Positions 40,420-50,279 of a stretch of DNA of 64,000 bases are shown in pieces; position 1 is the stretch's first letter; each line of letters opens with the position of its first letter. A model generated the notes under the pieces. The model was given only the letters and a program-made list of their open reading frames with translations. It searched no databases and was not told the DNA's origin. The position numbers and the translations under genes are program-made. The DNA is from Novosphingobium profundi (GTDB lineage Bacteria; Pseudomonadota; Alphaproteobacteria; Sphingomonadales; Sphingomonadaceae): NCBI RefSeq assembly GCF_018491765.1, contig NZ_JABWCU010000022.1, positions 1-64,000 of the forward strand, read 5' to 3'.

Positions 40420-42636
40420 TCATTCGGCCGCCTCCGACTTGCGTTGCCGCAGCAGCGGATCGGTCGCGAAACGCATCGTCACACTCGTCCCGCCACCTTC
40501 CGCTGGAGAAAAGGTCATGTCGCCGCCGTGTTCCTCGACGATCTTGTTGACGATGGCGAGCCCGAGCCCAGTCCCCTTCTCGCGCGTCGTCACGTAAGGC
40601 TCGATGATCCGCTCACGCGTCTGCGAAAGGCCTATGCCATTATCGCTGATGCGCACCTGAACCGAATCCTCGAGCGAACGGACTTCCACCGAGATACGCC
40701 CCTTGTAACTTTCGTCGGCATCACGGGCCTTGGTCTCGATCGCTTCCACCGCGTTCTTGAGAACATTGGTCATGGCCTGGCCGAACTGGTGGCGATCGCA
40801 ATCGATGGTGCCGATTTCGTCTTCGGCCGAGAACGCAAAGGCCACGTCGGGCCGGGCGACTTCCTGGAGGAACAGCGCCTGGCGCGTAAGTGCGACGGGA
40901 TCCTCGACCCGGAAAACGGGCTTGGGCAGGCGGGCAAAAGAGGAAAATTCATCGACCATACGACGCAGGTCGCCGACCTGGCGGATGATCGTGGCGGTCA
41001 GATCCTCGAACAGTTCGGGATTGTCGATGATCTGCTTGCGGTACCGCCGGCTCAGGCGCTCAGTGGCAAGCTGGATCGGCGTCAGGGGGTTCTTGATCTC
41101 GTGCGCGATGCGCCGCGCGACGTCCGACCAGGCCGCCGTGCGCTGGTCGACGAGCTGGCGGGTAATGTCCTCGAAGGTGATGACGTGCCCGGTTGCATCG
41201 CGCGAGGTCTTGACCGCAAGCGTGAGCAGTTCGCCGGCACGACTGAACTGGACGATGCCGCTGCGTTCATCGCTCTCGATCAGATCGGCAATCGCCGGCG
41301 CGAGTTCGCCGATCGGCATGCCCTCGGGAACTTCGACCTGATTGGTGAGCTTGAGCGCGGAACTGTTCATCAGCAGGATGCAACCGCGCTCGTCGAGCGA
41401 GATGATGCCCGAGGTGACCGATTCAAGGACCGTCTCTATGAACAGGCGGCGCTCGTGGAGCTGGCGGTTCGCGCCGAGCAAGGCCTGCGTCTGCTTGTCG
41501 ATCTGCGCCGTCATCCGGTTGAAGGCACGGTTGAGCAGACCGATCTCGTCGGCACCGGTCCGTCCTTCGAGCTGGAGAGCATAATTGCCCGCCCCCACCC
41601 GGCGCGCCGCCTCGACGAGTTCGTAGAGCGGCTGCACCTGCCTGTCGGCGAAACGAAGGCCGAACCAGACCGAGAGGCCCACGAGGACCAGGGCCACCAC
41701 GAACAGCGCGACGTTGAAGCGCAGCTGCATGACACGCGCACGGCTTGTCAGCATCTCGTAGGCGCGCACGATATTCTCGGCACGCTGGCCCTGGCTCAGC
41801 GAAACGAGGTCGGAGGTACGGGCCACCAAAAGGTAGATGCCGGCCTTGCGCTCGATCGGTGCCGCCGCAACGATCCGGTTGTCCTTGGATTCGGCGACAT
41901 AGGGTTCGCCCTTGTCGAGCCGTTCGAGCATGTCGGAGCTGAGCCGGTTGTTCTCAGACTTGTTGTCTGGATCGACGATGATCGGGGTGCGCTGCTCGCC
42001 GCTCGAGTCGATCTGGATGATGGCCGCAACGTGCAGGTTCCGGCGCAGGACCTGGGCCGCAAGGAATTTCTGGAACGTTGGGCTGACGACCGGATACTGC
42101 TCGAGCGTGGTGCGCGAATCCTGCGCCATGGCCACCGATTCGTAGCCCACGTCGCGCACGGTCTGTTCGTAGTAGCCGCGTGCGAGCTTGTTGGCGTTCT
42201 CAAGAAGGCCGCGCGAGTTGTCCGAGAACCAGAATTCGACACCCGATTGGAACAGCCAGGACGCGAAGATCACCACCAGCAGCGTGGGGATGGCCGAAAT
42301 GAGCGAGAAGATGAACACGAGGCGCACATGCATCTGCCCGGTGCCACCGATGCTTTCCGCCGCCTTCTGCAAGGCGATGTAGCGCCCGAGCAGGACTATG
42401 AGAGCCATCGCCGGAACCAGCATGCCAACCAGCAGCGTGGCGGTCAGGTTGGCGGGCAAGGGCATCCGGGTGTCACCGCCCGAATTGACACTGATCCAGG
42501 TGATCGAGCTCATCACCACGAAGGCCAGCACGCAAAGTGCGGCAATCACAGCGAAGATGTTGGCACGACGGGCGGCGATCTGGAATCGCCGCCACCATCG
42601 GGGCCAAGTGTTTCTCTTCGCAGGTGTCGCAGTCAT
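40420..42636 (-). CDS. ntrY: Sensor histidine kinase NtrY
   Basis: A 738-residue membrane kinase. N-terminal transmembrane segments (about 26-50, 65-90, 100-125 and 300-320) bracket a periplasmic or extracytoplasmic sensor region. HAMP and PAS domains follow, then the dimerisation/phosphoacceptor helix with H in RRIAHEIKNPLTPIQ and the ATPase domain with N in FGQAMTNVLKNAVEAI, D-x-G in DNGIGL and GTGLGLAIV. It signals to NtrX in nitrogen and redox control. It lies between ntrC and ntrX in the conserved order. Confidence 0.95.
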   Translation of the reverse strand: MTATPAKRNTWPRWWRRFQIAARRANIFAVIAALCVLAFVVMSSITWISVNSGGDTRMPLPANLTATLLVGMLVPAMALIVLLGRYIALQKAAESIGGTGQMHVRLVFIFSLISAIPTLLVVIFASWLFQSGVEFWFSDNSRGLLENANKLARGYYEQTVRDVGYESVAMAQDSRTTLEQYPVVSPTFQKFLAAQVLRRNLHVAAIIQIDSSGEQRTPIIVDPDNKSENNRLSSDMLERLDKGEPYVAESKDNRIVAAAPIERKAGIYLLVARTSDLVSLSQGQRAENIVRAYEMLTSRARVMQLRFNVALFVVALVLVGLSVWFGLRFADRQVQPLYELVEAARRVGAGNYALQLEGRTGADEIGLLNRAFNRMTAQIDKQTQALLGANRQLHERRLFIETVLESVTSGIISLDERGCILLMNSSALKLTNQVEVPEGMPIGELAPAIADLIESDERSGIVQFSRAGELLTLAVKTSRDATGHVITFEDITRQLVDQRTAAWSDVARRIAHEIKNPLTPIQLATERLSRRYRKQIIDNPELFEDLTATIIRQVGDLRRMVDEFSSFARLPKPVFRVEDPVALTRQALFLQEVARPDVAFAFSAEDEIGTIDCDRHQFGQAMTNVLKNAVEAIETKARDADESYKGRISVEVRSLEDSVQVRISDNGIGLSQTRERIIEPYVTTREKGTGLGLAIVNKIVEEHGGDMTFSPAEGGGTSVTMRFATDPLLRQRKSEAAE

Positions 42637-42745
42637 CGTTGCACCTATACAACACTACTGTTGCTTCGGCGCAAGGCCGAATTGCAAGGTTAAGCGTCTA
42701 ACGCTGGGACGCTTGCAGTATGGCGGATGTTCCTACCACCGATCT

Positions 42746-44167
42746 TTAACGCCGCGCGAACTCCTCCGGATCCAGGGCCAGTTCGCTCAAACGTTTGCGC
42801 AAGGTATTGCGATTGATGCCAAGTGCCTGGGCCGCACGCAACTGGTTACCGGCGGTCTCGCGAAGGATCGTCGCGAAAAGCGGACGTTCGAGCGCAGCCA
42901 GCGCCGACGCGTAGATCGTGCCCGTAGCCGGCTGCTCGCGCGCCAACCAGTCCGCCACGGCCGATTCGATATCTCCGCCCCCGGCCGAACCTTCCGCCGG
43001 AGCCGGACCTTCCGGCTTGAGCATGGGGAGGATGGTCTGGACGTCGATCATGTCCTCGCGGGCCAGGAGCGCGAGGCGGTACATGAAATTCTTGAGTTCG
43101 CGCACATTGCCGGGCCACGCCTGGCGCGCCAGCAACTGCGAGGCCTGCTCGGTCAGCTGGCGTCGCGGTAGTCCCTCGCTCGTGGCCTGCTGGAGGAAGT
43201 GCCGGGCCAACACTTCAACGTCATCGCAGCGCTCCCGCAAGGGCGGCATGTGGATAGGCACGACGTTGAGGCGGTAGTAGAGGTCTTCGCGGAAGCGGCC
43301 GGCGGCGATCTCGGGTTCAAGCGCCTTGTTGGTTGCCGCCACGATCCGCACGTCGAGACGCACTTCCTCCTGCCCGCCCACGCGCCGGATCGTGCCCAAT
43401 TGAAGCGCGCGCAACAGGCGCGTCTGCGCCTGCATGGGCATGTCACCGATCTCGTCGAGGAAGAGTGTCCCTCCGGCCGCCTGTTCGAACTTGCCGACAT
43501 GGCGGGCAACGGCCCCGGTGAACGCGCCCTTCTCGTGACCGAACAGCTCGCTCTCGATGAGCTCGGCCGGAATGGCGGCCGTGTTGACCGCGATGAACGG
43601 ACCGCCGCGACGGTTGCCGAGCTGGTGGATGGCCTCGGCGACCAGCTCCTTGCCGGTCCCGGATTCACCCAGGATCAGCACGGTCAGGTCATTGCGCAAA
43701 ACCCGGGTGATCATCCGGAAAACCGACTGCATGGCCAGGCTGCGTCCCACGAGCGGAAGACCGTCGCCAACGACCTCTTCCTCCTCGTTCGCATTCAGGC
43801 CCGAGCCCTTGCCTCCGGCCGCCTTGCACACCGTGCGCGCCAGTTCGTCGATGTCGAAGGGCTTGGGAAAATACTCGAAGGCGCCCGTTTCCGTCGCGCG
43901 CACCGCCGTATCGAGCGTGTTCTGGGCCGACAGAATAACGATGGGCATGGCCGGATAACGCGCGCGCACTTGCTCGAGCGTCTCGATCCCGTCGCCATCC
44001 GGAAGCATCACGTCGGTAACGAGCGCGTCGAAGGTCTGGTTGCCCAGGAGGCGGTCGCGCTCCGTCAGCGAATGGACGTGCGTGACGCGCGCGCCTTCCG
44101 CCTCGAGCGCGGCGTTGATGACGATGGCGATCGATGCATCGTCCTCGACCAACAGTACTTCGATCAC
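42746..44167 (-). CDS. ntrC: Nitrogen regulation response regulator NtrC
   Basis: A 473-residue sigma-54 activator. The receiver domain has LLVEDDAS and phospho-Asp in LVTDVMLPDGDG; the AAA+ domain has Walker A GESGTGKE, the sigma-54 contact loop GAFTGA and Walker B LFLDEIGD; the Fis-like DNA-binding helix-turn-helix is AAQALGINRNTLRKRL. GTG 44167 overlaps the ntrB stop (GTGA). It controls nitrogen assimilation genes with NtrB. Confidence 0.96.
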   Translation of the reverse strand: MIEVLLVEDDASIAIVINAALEAEGARVTHVHSLTERDRLLGNQTFDALVTDVMLPDGDGIETLEQVRARYPAMPIVILSAQNTLDTAVRATETGAFEYFPKPFDIDELARTVCKAAGGKGSGLNANEEEEVVGDGLPLVGRSLAMQSVFRMITRVLRNDLTVLILGESGTGKELVAEAIHQLGNRRGGPFIAVNTAAIPAELIESELFGHEKGAFTGAVARHVGKFEQAAGGTLFLDEIGDMPMQAQTRLLRALQLGTIRRVGGQEEVRLDVRIVAATNKALEPEIAAGRFREDLYYRLNVVPIHMPPLRERCDDVEVLARHFLQQATSEGLPRRQLTEQASQLLARQAWPGNVRELKNFMYRLALLAREDMIDVQTILPMLKPEGPAPAEGSAGGGDIESAVADWLAREQPATGTIYASALAALERPLFATILRETAGNQLRAAQALGINRNTLRKRLSELALDPEEFARR

Positions 44168-45288
44168 CTTGGCTTCTCTCCCCGCGCCATCTTCTGGGTG
44201 TCGGACGCGAGCGGAAGATGGACGCGGAAATGCGTCAATCCTTGGTCTTCGTCGCGCTCGTGCGTCACGCGCCCGTTCATCTCGCGCACCAGCTTGCGCA
44301 CCAGTGGCAGGCCGAGCCCCTGCCCCGTCTTCTTGCTGGTGACGAAGGGCTCGAAGATGTGCTCGCGCAAGTTGGGAGCGACGCCCTCCCCGTTGTCGGT
44401 GACGCGCAGCTCAACCGGAAGCCGCAAGGGCGCGCCGTCCTCGGTGGTGAACAATTGCAGGCCGCTGGCAAAGCGCGTGCGCACCATCACGCGCGGGCTG
44501 GCCTGGACACTGCTCGCCTCCATCGCGTTGGACAGCAGATTGATGATGACCTGCACGAGCGCATCGGGACTGCCCAAAACGGGCGGGAGCGAGGGGTCGA
44601 ATTCCTCGCGGATCGTGAAAGCCCCCTGACAGTTCGCCTTGGCCGCCAGAAGGACGTCGATCGCCCGGCGTGCGGCTTCGTGCAAGTTGCAGGGCACCAG
44701 CGCAGGTGCCGTTCGGCGGCTGAGGTCCTGCATCCGGCCGATCAGCGCGGCCACACGGTCGACTTCGCCCGTGATCAGGTCGGTCAGCGCCCGGTCCTTG
44801 TCGTCGACCTTGCGCGCGAGCAGTTGCGCCGCGCCGCGAATGCCCGCAAGCGGGTTCTTTATCTCGTGCGCCATGATTTCCGGCCCACGCAAGGCCGCCG
44901 CATCAACACCTCCCGAATCGTCGCCGAGGGCATCAGTCGTCGTGTGGTCATGGATCGTCAGGATCTGCCAGCCCGGCGTATCCGCGACCGGCGCCACGTT
45001 GAGATCGACCCTGCGCGCGCCCATACCCTTCACGTTCACGGCCAGTTCGCGCACCGAAACCGGTGTCTCGTGGTCGCCGAAGCGCTCGAGCACATGGGGA
45101 CTGATCACGTCGAGGACCGAGGTGAGATCGACGCCCGTGAGACGCCGCAGGGACTGTCCGAAGAACTGCTCAGCCGCAGGATTGACCGAGGCGATGCGCT
45201 GGCCCGGTTCGAGCAGGACCACGGCCTGCGGAAGGCTCGCCAGCACCCGGATGGCGTCGGGAGAGGCCAGCTTCGCGAAGGGGTTCAT
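44164..45288 (-). CDS. ntrB: Nitrogen regulation sensor kinase NtrB
   Basis: A 374-residue soluble kinase. An N-terminal PAS domain (about 10-110) is followed by the H-box MAHEIKNPLAGIRGAAQLL and an ATPase domain with NLLSNAMEA, DNGEGV and GQGLGLPLV. NtrB phosphorylates or dephosphorylates NtrC according to PII state. It is coupled to dusB upstream and ntrC downstream by ATGA/GTGA overlaps. Confidence 0.95.
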   Translation of the reverse strand: MNPFAKLASPDAIRVLASLPQAVVLLEPGQRIASVNPAAEQFFGQSLRRLTGVDLTSVLDVISPHVLERFGDHETPVSVRELAVNVKGMGARRVDLNVAPVADTPGWQILTIHDHTTTDALGDDSGGVDAAALRGPEIMAHEIKNPLAGIRGAAQLLARKVDDKDRALTDLITGEVDRVAALIGRMQDLSRRTAPALVPCNLHEAARRAIDVLLAAKANCQGAFTIREEFDPSLPPVLGSPDALVQVIINLLSNAMEASSVQASPRVMVRTRFASGLQLFTTEDGAPLRLPVELRVTDNGEGVAPNLREHIFEPFVTSKKTGQGLGLPLVRKLVREMNGRVTHERDEDQGLTHFRVHLPLASDTQKMARGEKPR

Positions 45289-46313
45289 GCCGCCTGGGTG
45301 ATGCGAAACGGCGCATAGAATTCGGCCAGCGCGCTCAGCACTTCCTTGGGATCGTCGATGAAGTTGGCGCGGTTGCGGAACTCGGCCGAGCCCTTGATGC
45401 CCTTCACGTACCAGCCCAGGTGCTTGCGCGCCATCTTCACGCCGGTATCGTCGCCATAGTGCGAGAGCATCGCCTCGTAGTGCTCACGAATGATTTCGTA
45501 TTGCGCACCGAAATCGGGATCGGCCGCCACCTCGTCGCCGCGCCACCACTGCATGATCTGCGAGAGCACCCAGGGCTTGCCGTAAGCGCCGCGCCCAACC
45601 ATCAGGCCATCCGCGCCCGACTGCTCGAGCGCCTGCGCAGCGTCCCCGATCCCGCAGATGTCGCCATTGACGATGACCGGGATCGAGACCGCGTCCTTGA
45701 CCTTGCGCACGAACCCCCAGTCGGCTTCGCCCTTGTACATCTGGTTACGCGTCCGCCCATGGACGGTGATCATCTGCGCGCCGAGATCCTGCGCGATGCG
45801 CGCCAGTTCAGGCGCGTTCAGGCTGTCATGGCACCAGCCCATGCGCATCTTGACGGTGACCGGAACCTTGACCGCCTTGACGGTGGCCTCGATCAACCGC
45901 GTGGCGAGCGGCAGGTCACGCATCAGCGCCGATCCCGCATCGCCATTGACGACCTTGCGCACCGGGCAGCCCATGTTGATGTCGATGATCGCGGCACCAC
46001 GGTCTTCGACCAGCTTGGCGGCCTCGCCCATCTGCTCGGGCTCGCAGCCCACGAGCTGCATCGAGACCGGGTCCTCGCACGGGTCCCACATCGCCTTCTG
46101 CACCGACACGCGGGTCTCGCGGATCGCGGCGGGGCTGGCGATCATCTCGGTCACGTTGAGTCCGGAGCCGAAGCCGCGCACCATCTTGCGGAACGGCAGG
46201 TCCGAGACCCCCGTCATCGGCGCGAGCACGACGGGGCAGTCGATCCGCACCGGACCGACCTGGATCGGCTTCAATTCCGGTCGGGCCGGGAGCGAGGATA
46301 TGTCACGAGTCAT
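45285..46313 (-). CDS. dusB: tRNA-dihydrouridine synthase DusB (NifR3)
   Basis: A 342-residue FMN-dependent TIM-barrel enzyme that reduces uridine in the tRNA D-loop. Seen are VVLAPMTGVSDLPFRKM, DINMGCPVRKVVNGDAGSAL with the catalytic Cys region, VKMRMGW, TVHGRTRNQMYKG and VNGDICG. Start is ATG 46313; an in-frame GTG at 46325 is also possible. As in other alphaproteobacteria it heads the ntrBC operon, with which it overlaps by 4 nt. Confidence 0.95.
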   Translation of the reverse strand: MTRDISSLPARPELKPIQVGPVRIDCPVVLAPMTGVSDLPFRKMVRGFGSGLNVTEMIASPAAIRETRVSVQKAMWDPCEDPVSMQLVGCEPEQMGEAAKLVEDRGAAIIDINMGCPVRKVVNGDAGSALMRDLPLATRLIEATVKAVKVPVTVKMRMGWCHDSLNAPELARIAQDLGAQMITVHGRTRNQMYKGEADWGFVRKVKDAVSIPVIVNGDICGIGDAAQALEQSGADGLMVGRGAYGKPWVLSQIMQWWRGDEVAADPDFGAQYEIIREHYEAMLSHYGDDTGVKMARKHLGWYVKGIKGSAEFRNRANFIDDPKEVLSALAEFYAPFRITQAA

Positions 46314-46395
46314 TATGGTGTGCACTACTGCCTAAAAAACAGGCAGCCGCATAGTGGATTGCCCTCGTCGCAGCAAGCGATTACGCGCAAGGGCA

Positions 46396-47595
46396 ATGTC
46401 ATCCGGTTCCACCTCCCCATCCAAGACGCCCCCCCGCGCTCCGAAGACCGCCGCCGTCGTCGTTGCCGCCGGCAAGGGATTGCGCGCCGGACAGCCGGTT
46501 CCCAAGCAGTTCGCGAAATGGCGTGGCAAGCCCGTCCTGCGTCACAGCGTCGAGGCGCTGGCGGCTGCGGGAATCGCTCCGATCGCCGTCGTCATTCCCG
46601 CCAACGCGGAGGCTGTCGCGCGCGAAGCCCTCGCCGGGATCGACGATCTGTTCTTCACCATCGGCGGCAATACGCGCCAGGAATCGGTCCGACTGGGCCT
46701 CGAGGTCCTCGCGGGTGCTGAGCCGGATCGCGTGCTGATCCATGACGCGGCGCGCCCTGGCCTGCCTCTCGGTGTGATCGAGCGCCTGAACGCCGCGCTT
46801 GAAGCTTCGCCCGGTGCAATACCGGTCCTGCCAGTCGTCGACAGCCTCGCACATAGCGAGCGCAGCGGCGATCGCGAGGTGATGGGCTCCAGCGCCCGGC
46901 GCGAGGACTTGCGGCGCGTCCAAACGCCCCAGGCTTTCCACTTCGCCGCGATTCTCGCGGCGCACCGCGAATGGGACGGCCCCTTCACCGCCGGAGACGA
47001 CGCGCAAGTGGCGCAGAGCTCCGGCCACGAGATCGCCCTCGTCGATGGAGACGAAGCCTTGCACAAGCTGACCTTCAGCCATGATTTCGATTCTGCCCGC
47101 CCACCCTTCCGGGTCGGGACCGGCTACGACGTGCATCAGCTGGCCGAAGGCGAGGAGCTGTGGCTCTGCGGCGTACGGATCGAGCACACCCACGGCCTTG
47201 CCGGGCATAGCGACGCCGATGTCGCAATCCATGCTCTCGTCGACGCGCTTCTCGGCGCGATCGGAGCTGGCGACATCGGCCAGCATTTCCCGCCCAGCGA
47301 CATGCGCTGGAAGGGAGCATCGTCAGACCGCTTCCTTGCCCACGCCGCCTCGCTCGTCGCGCAGGCAGGTTATGCCTTGGGCAACGCCGATCTCACGATC
47401 ATCTGCGAGGCGCCCAAGATCGGTCCGCACCGCGAGGCCATGCGCCTGCGCCTGGCCGAGATTCTCGGCGTCGATGTCGACCTCGTCAGCGTCAAGGCAA
47501 CAACGAGCGAGAAGCTTGGCTTTACCGGGCGGCGCGAGGGCATCGCCACTCAGGCGGCAGTCAGCCTGATGCGGTTAGACGGTCCGGGAACCTGA
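46396..47595 (+). CDS. ispDF: Bifunctional IspD/IspF (MEP isoprenoid pathway)
   Basis: A 399-residue fusion. Residues of about 15-230 are IspD, which makes CDP-methylerythritol (AAVVVAAGKGLRAG with the G-x-G-x-R pattern, VLIHDAARPGL, RRVQTPQAF). Residues of about 240-399 are IspF, which makes the cyclodiphosphate, with metal ligands in TGYDVHQL and HSDADVAIHAL and the TTSEKLGFTGR motif. ATG 46396 with AAGGG ahead is the start. Such fusions are common in alphaproteobacteria. It is divergent from dusB. Confidence 0.95.
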   Translation: MSSGSTSPSKTPPRAPKTAAVVVAAGKGLRAGQPVPKQFAKWRGKPVLRHSVEALAAAGIAPIAVVIPANAEAVAREALAGIDDLFFTIGGNTRQESVRLGLEVLAGAEPDRVLIHDAARPGLPLGVIERLNAALEASPGAIPVLPVVDSLAHSERSGDREVMGSSARREDLRRVQTPQAFHFAAILAAHREWDGPFTAGDDAQVAQSSGHEIALVDGDEALHKLTFSHDFDSARPPFRVGTGYDVHQLAEGEELWLCGVRIEHTHGLAGHSDADVAIHALVDALLGAIGAGDIGQHFPPSDMRWKGASSDRFLAHAASLVAQAGYALGNADLTIICEAPKIGPHREAMRLRLAEILGVDVDLVSVKATTSEKLGFTGRREGIATQAAVSLMRLDGPGT

Positions 47596-47609
47596 GGAGT
47601 AATTCGCTG

Positions 47610-48191
47610 ATGCCTTCCCGCCTGCCCACCTCGCTTCGCTCGGCTGCACGCACTTGCGCGCTGGCCCTGGCTCTTTGTCCGGCGCTGGCCAGTGCGGCTG
47701 CGCCCGCCTGCCTGTCGCGAGCCGAGGCGCGCTCGGTGCTCACCTACTCGCTGCCCCAGGTGATCGACGGCACCGCCAAGCGCTGCCGTCAGGCGCTGCC
47801 TGCAAACGCCTACCTGACCACCCATGGACAGGAAATTGTCCAACGCTACTCAGGACAGCGCGAAACCTACTGGCCACAGGCCCGTTCGGCCTTTCTCAAG
47901 CTCAGCAACAGCCGCGACCAGAACATGGGCGCGATTGCCGCGCAATTGCCCGACGAGACACTCAAGCCCCTCGTCGACGCCACCGTCTCGGGGCTTGTCG
48001 CGCAATCGATCCATCTGGAATCCTGCGAGGAAATCGATCTTGCGATCAATCTGCTCGCCCCCCTTCCGCCGCAGAACACCGCAGGCCTCATCGCGCTCTT
48101 CATCGAAGTCGCCGCCCACTCCGACCTGGCTTCGGGACGCGGGGGCCAGCAGCCTTCCACTCTCCGTGGCCTGAGCATTTGCAAGGACTGA
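47610..48191 (+). CDS. Exported hypothetical protein
   Basis: A 193-residue protein with a signal peptide (residues 1-30, cleavage near ASAAA). The mature part is helical, with three or four Cys that could form disulphides (ACLSRAEA, KRCRQAL, ESCEEID, SICKD). I recognise no domain. GAGGAG precedes ATG 47610. It lies 14 bp after ispDF and 1 bp before the CinA-type gene, so it is in the same unit and probably conserved in the lineage. Confidence 0.78.
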   Translation: MPSRLPTSLRSAARTCALALALCPALASAAAPACLSRAEARSVLTYSLPQVIDGTAKRCRQALPANAYLTTHGQEIVQRYSGQRETYWPQARSAFLKLSNSRDQNMGAIAAQLPDETLKPLVDATVSGLVAQSIHLESCEEIDLAINLLAPLPPQNTAGLIALFIEVAAHSDLASGRGGQQPSTLRGLSICKD

Positions 48192-48192
48192 C

Positions 48193-48693
48193 ATGCCCAA
48201 ACAGCTTCTTTTCCCGAGCGATCTCTATGAACTCGCCGAACGCGTGATCACCGAGAACAAGGCGCTCGGCCGAATGATCGCGGTTGCCGAAAGCTGCACC
48301 GGTGGCCTCGTTTGCGCCGCGCTCACCGAAGTACCCGGCTCCTCGGCGGTGCTCGAGCGCGGCTTCGTCACGTATTCGAACGAATCGAAGCAGGAGATGC
48401 TTGGCGTTCAGGCCGATCTTATCGAGGCCTTCGGAGCGGTTTCGCCAGCCACCGCCTGGGCCATGGCCCAGGGCGCGCTCAAGCAGAGCCGCGCCAATGT
48501 CGCGGTGGCGATCAGCGGGATCGCCGGCCCCGATGGTGGAACCGAGCTCAAACCCGTCGGAACGGTCGTCTTTGCCCGCGCTTTTCGCGGTGACGAGGAG
48601 GTCAATGCCGAGCAGCAGCTCATCGAAGGCCACGATCGCGCAACGATCCGGCACAAGGCAGCGCTGACCGCCCTTGAACTACTACTTCCCTAA
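48193..48693 (+). CDS. pncC: CinA C-terminal-domain nicotinamide-nucleotide amidohydrolase
   Basis: A 166-residue CinA-C/PncC protein that deamidates NMN to nicotinate mononucleotide. Family blocks are IAVAESCTGGLVCAALT, VLERGFVTYSNESK, GAVSPATAWAMAQGA and AISGIAGPDGGT. It lacks the N-terminal CinA domain, which is normal for the stand-alone form. AAGGA is 5 nt before ATG 48193. Confidence 0.9.
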   Translation: MPKQLLFPSDLYELAERVITENKALGRMIAVAESCTGGLVCAALTEVPGSSAVLERGFVTYSNESKQEMLGVQADLIEAFGAVSPATAWAMAQGALKQSRANVAVAISGIAGPDGGTELKPVGTVVFARAFRGDEEVNAEQQLIEGHDRATIRHKAALTALELLLP

Positions 48694-48794
48694 AGCGCCA
48701 CAAAACAACGGCTTGCACACCAGCGGTCACCAAAGGTTACCTTGGTGCCCGGCATCCCGGTTACATTAGGTTAGCAAAATCGAGGGGCACCCCA

Positions 48795-48819
48795 TGCCGG
48801 TTACGCTTCGTAACCGGCA
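48795..48819. terminator. Hairpin between convergent pncC and ratA-type genes
   Basis: TGCCGGTTACG (48795-48805) pairs with CGTAACCGGCA (48809-48819) around CTT. It lies just after the - strand stop at 48826 and within the convergent gap; a further imperfect palindrome lies at 48729-48748. No T run. Confidence 0.55.
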
Positions 48820-48825
48820 CCGAGA

Positions 48826-49272
48826 TCAATCGGTTTCGGGCGCGCCGTAAAGCTCGTTGGCCCGCGTCTCGAAGGCTGCCACCATCTTGCGGAACGCCTT
48901 GTCGAAATACTGCCCCGCCAGCTTTTCGAACAATGCGTTGCGGAACGAGAAGCGCACGTCGAACTCGACGTCGCAGCTGCTGGCATCGACCGGGTGGAAG
49001 CGCCAGACATTGTCGAGGTCCTTCATCGGGCCATCGACGTAGTGCACGCGGATTTCCTCGGGACGCGTCTTCTCGACCCGGGAGGTGAACTTCTCACGCA
49101 GGGCCTTGAAGCCGACCAGCATGTCGGCGACCATCTCGGTCCCACTGTCCGATCGCACGCGGGTAGCCACGACCCAGGGCAGGAACTCCTGGTAACGGCC
49201 AACGTCGGCAACAAGATCGAACATCTGCTCCGCGCTATAGGGGAGCCGGTAGGTTTCGTGAATTCCGGGCAT
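48826..49272 (-). CDS. RatA/COQ10-family START-like protein
   Basis: A 148-residue SRPBCC-fold protein. MPGIHETYRLPYSAEQMFDL and YQEFLPWVVATRV are hallmark blocks of the bacterial COQ10/RatA group, with FSFRNALFEKLAGQYFDKAF at the C-terminus. Members bind ubiquinone or isoprenoids and support respiration; the toxin label given to E. coli RatA should not be assumed. It is downstream of lipA on the same strand with an 80-bp gap, a common neighbour pair in alphaproteobacteria. Confidence 0.9.
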   Translation of the reverse strand: MPGIHETYRLPYSAEQMFDLVADVGRYQEFLPWVVATRVRSDSGTEMVADMLVGFKALREKFTSRVEKTRPEEIRVHYVDGPMKDLDNVWRFHPVDASSCDVEFDVRFSFRNALFEKLAGQYFDKAFRKMVAAFETRANELYGAPETD

Positions 49273-49352
49273 CTTCTTCTATCGGGCTTTCGGCTGGTCC
49301 AGGTCGACGCGCGCGAACCCACGGCGGGGGCCGCGCGGTCGTACGCTGGACA

Positions 49353-50279
49353 TCAGCGCTTTTCTTTGGCCAGGCGCTCTTCGCGCTTCGCGCGCATCTG
49401 CGCGAAATCGTCGCCGGCGTGGTAGCTCGAACGCGTCAGCGGCGAGGAGGCAACCTGCAGGAAACCCTTTGCGCGCGCAATCGCGCCGTAGGAATTGAAG
49501 GCCTGCGGGGTAACGAATTCGGCCACCTCCGCGTGCTTGGGCGTAGGCTGGAGGTACTGTCCCATGGTCAGGAAATCGATGTCCGCGCAGCGCATGTCGT
49601 CCATCACCTGGTGAACTTCGAGGCGCTCTTCGCCCAGCCCCAGCATGATGCCCGACTTGGTGAAGATCGAGGGGTCGTGCACCTTGACCTCTTCGAGCAG
49701 CCGCAGCGAAGCGTAATAGCGCGCGCCAGGGCGGATCGTGGGATAGAGACGCGGGACAGTCTCGAGGTTGTGGTTGAACACGTCGGGGCGGGCCGCGACG
49801 ATGGCCTCGATCGCGGCGCGCATCTTGCCCCGGAAGTCGGGCGTCAGAATTTCGATCGTGGTCTTGGGCGTCGCCGCACGCAGGGCCTGGATCACCTTCA
49901 CGAACTGGCTGGCGCCGCCGTCAGGGAGGTCGTCGCGGTCGACCGACGTGATCACGATGTGCTCAAGTCCGGTTTTGAGCGCGAGCTCGGCGACATGCTC
50001 GGGCTCGGCCGGATCGACGCGTCCGGGCATGCCGGTCTTCACATTGCAAAAAGCGCACGCACGCGTGCAGGTATCGCCCAGGATCATCACCGTGGCGTGC
50101 TTCTTGGTCCAGCACTCGCCGATGTTGGGGCAGGCCGCTTCCTCGCAAACGGTGTTCAGGCTGAGGTCGCGCATAAGCTGGCGAGTCTCGCCATAACCCT
50201 TGCTGGTCGGGGCTTTGACGCGAATCCAGTCGGGCTTGCGCTTGCGTTCAGGCTTGGGTGCGGAGGACAGATCGTTCAT
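49353..50279 (-). CDS. lipA: Lipoyl synthase LipA
   Basis: A 308-residue radical-SAM enzyme that inserts two sulphurs into octanoyl-protein. The auxiliary cluster motif is C-E-E-A-A-C-P-N-I-G-E-C and the radical-SAM motif C-T-R-A-C-A-F-C; TSVDRDDLPDGGA and a C-terminal SPLTRSSYHA with the Arg-Ser-Ser-Tyr end are present. ATG 50279 is chosen because the family N-terminus begins there. It supplies lipoate to, among others, pyruvate dehydrogenase, whose pdhB is at the end of this window. Confidence 0.96.
   Translation of the reverse strand: MNDLSSAPKPERKRKPDWIRVKAPTSKGYGETRQLMRDLSLNTVCEEAACPNIGECWTKKHATVMILGDTCTRACAFCNVKTGMPGRVDPAEPEHVAELALKTGLEHIVITSVDRDDLPDGGASQFVKVIQALRAATPKTTIEILTPDFRGKMRAAIEAIVAARPDVFNHNLETVPRLYPTIRPGARYYASLRLLEEVKVHDPSIFTKSGIMLGLGEERLEVHQVMDDMRCADIDFLTMGQYLQPTPKHAEVAEFVTPQAFNSYGAIARAKGFLQVASSPLTRSSYHAGDDFAQMRAKREERLAKEKR

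Noticed and set aside
48826..49272. Toxin-antitoxin system from the RatA-type gene
   Set aside because: The protein is a COQ10/START-like ubiquinone-related factor in a lipA context and has no antitoxin partner.
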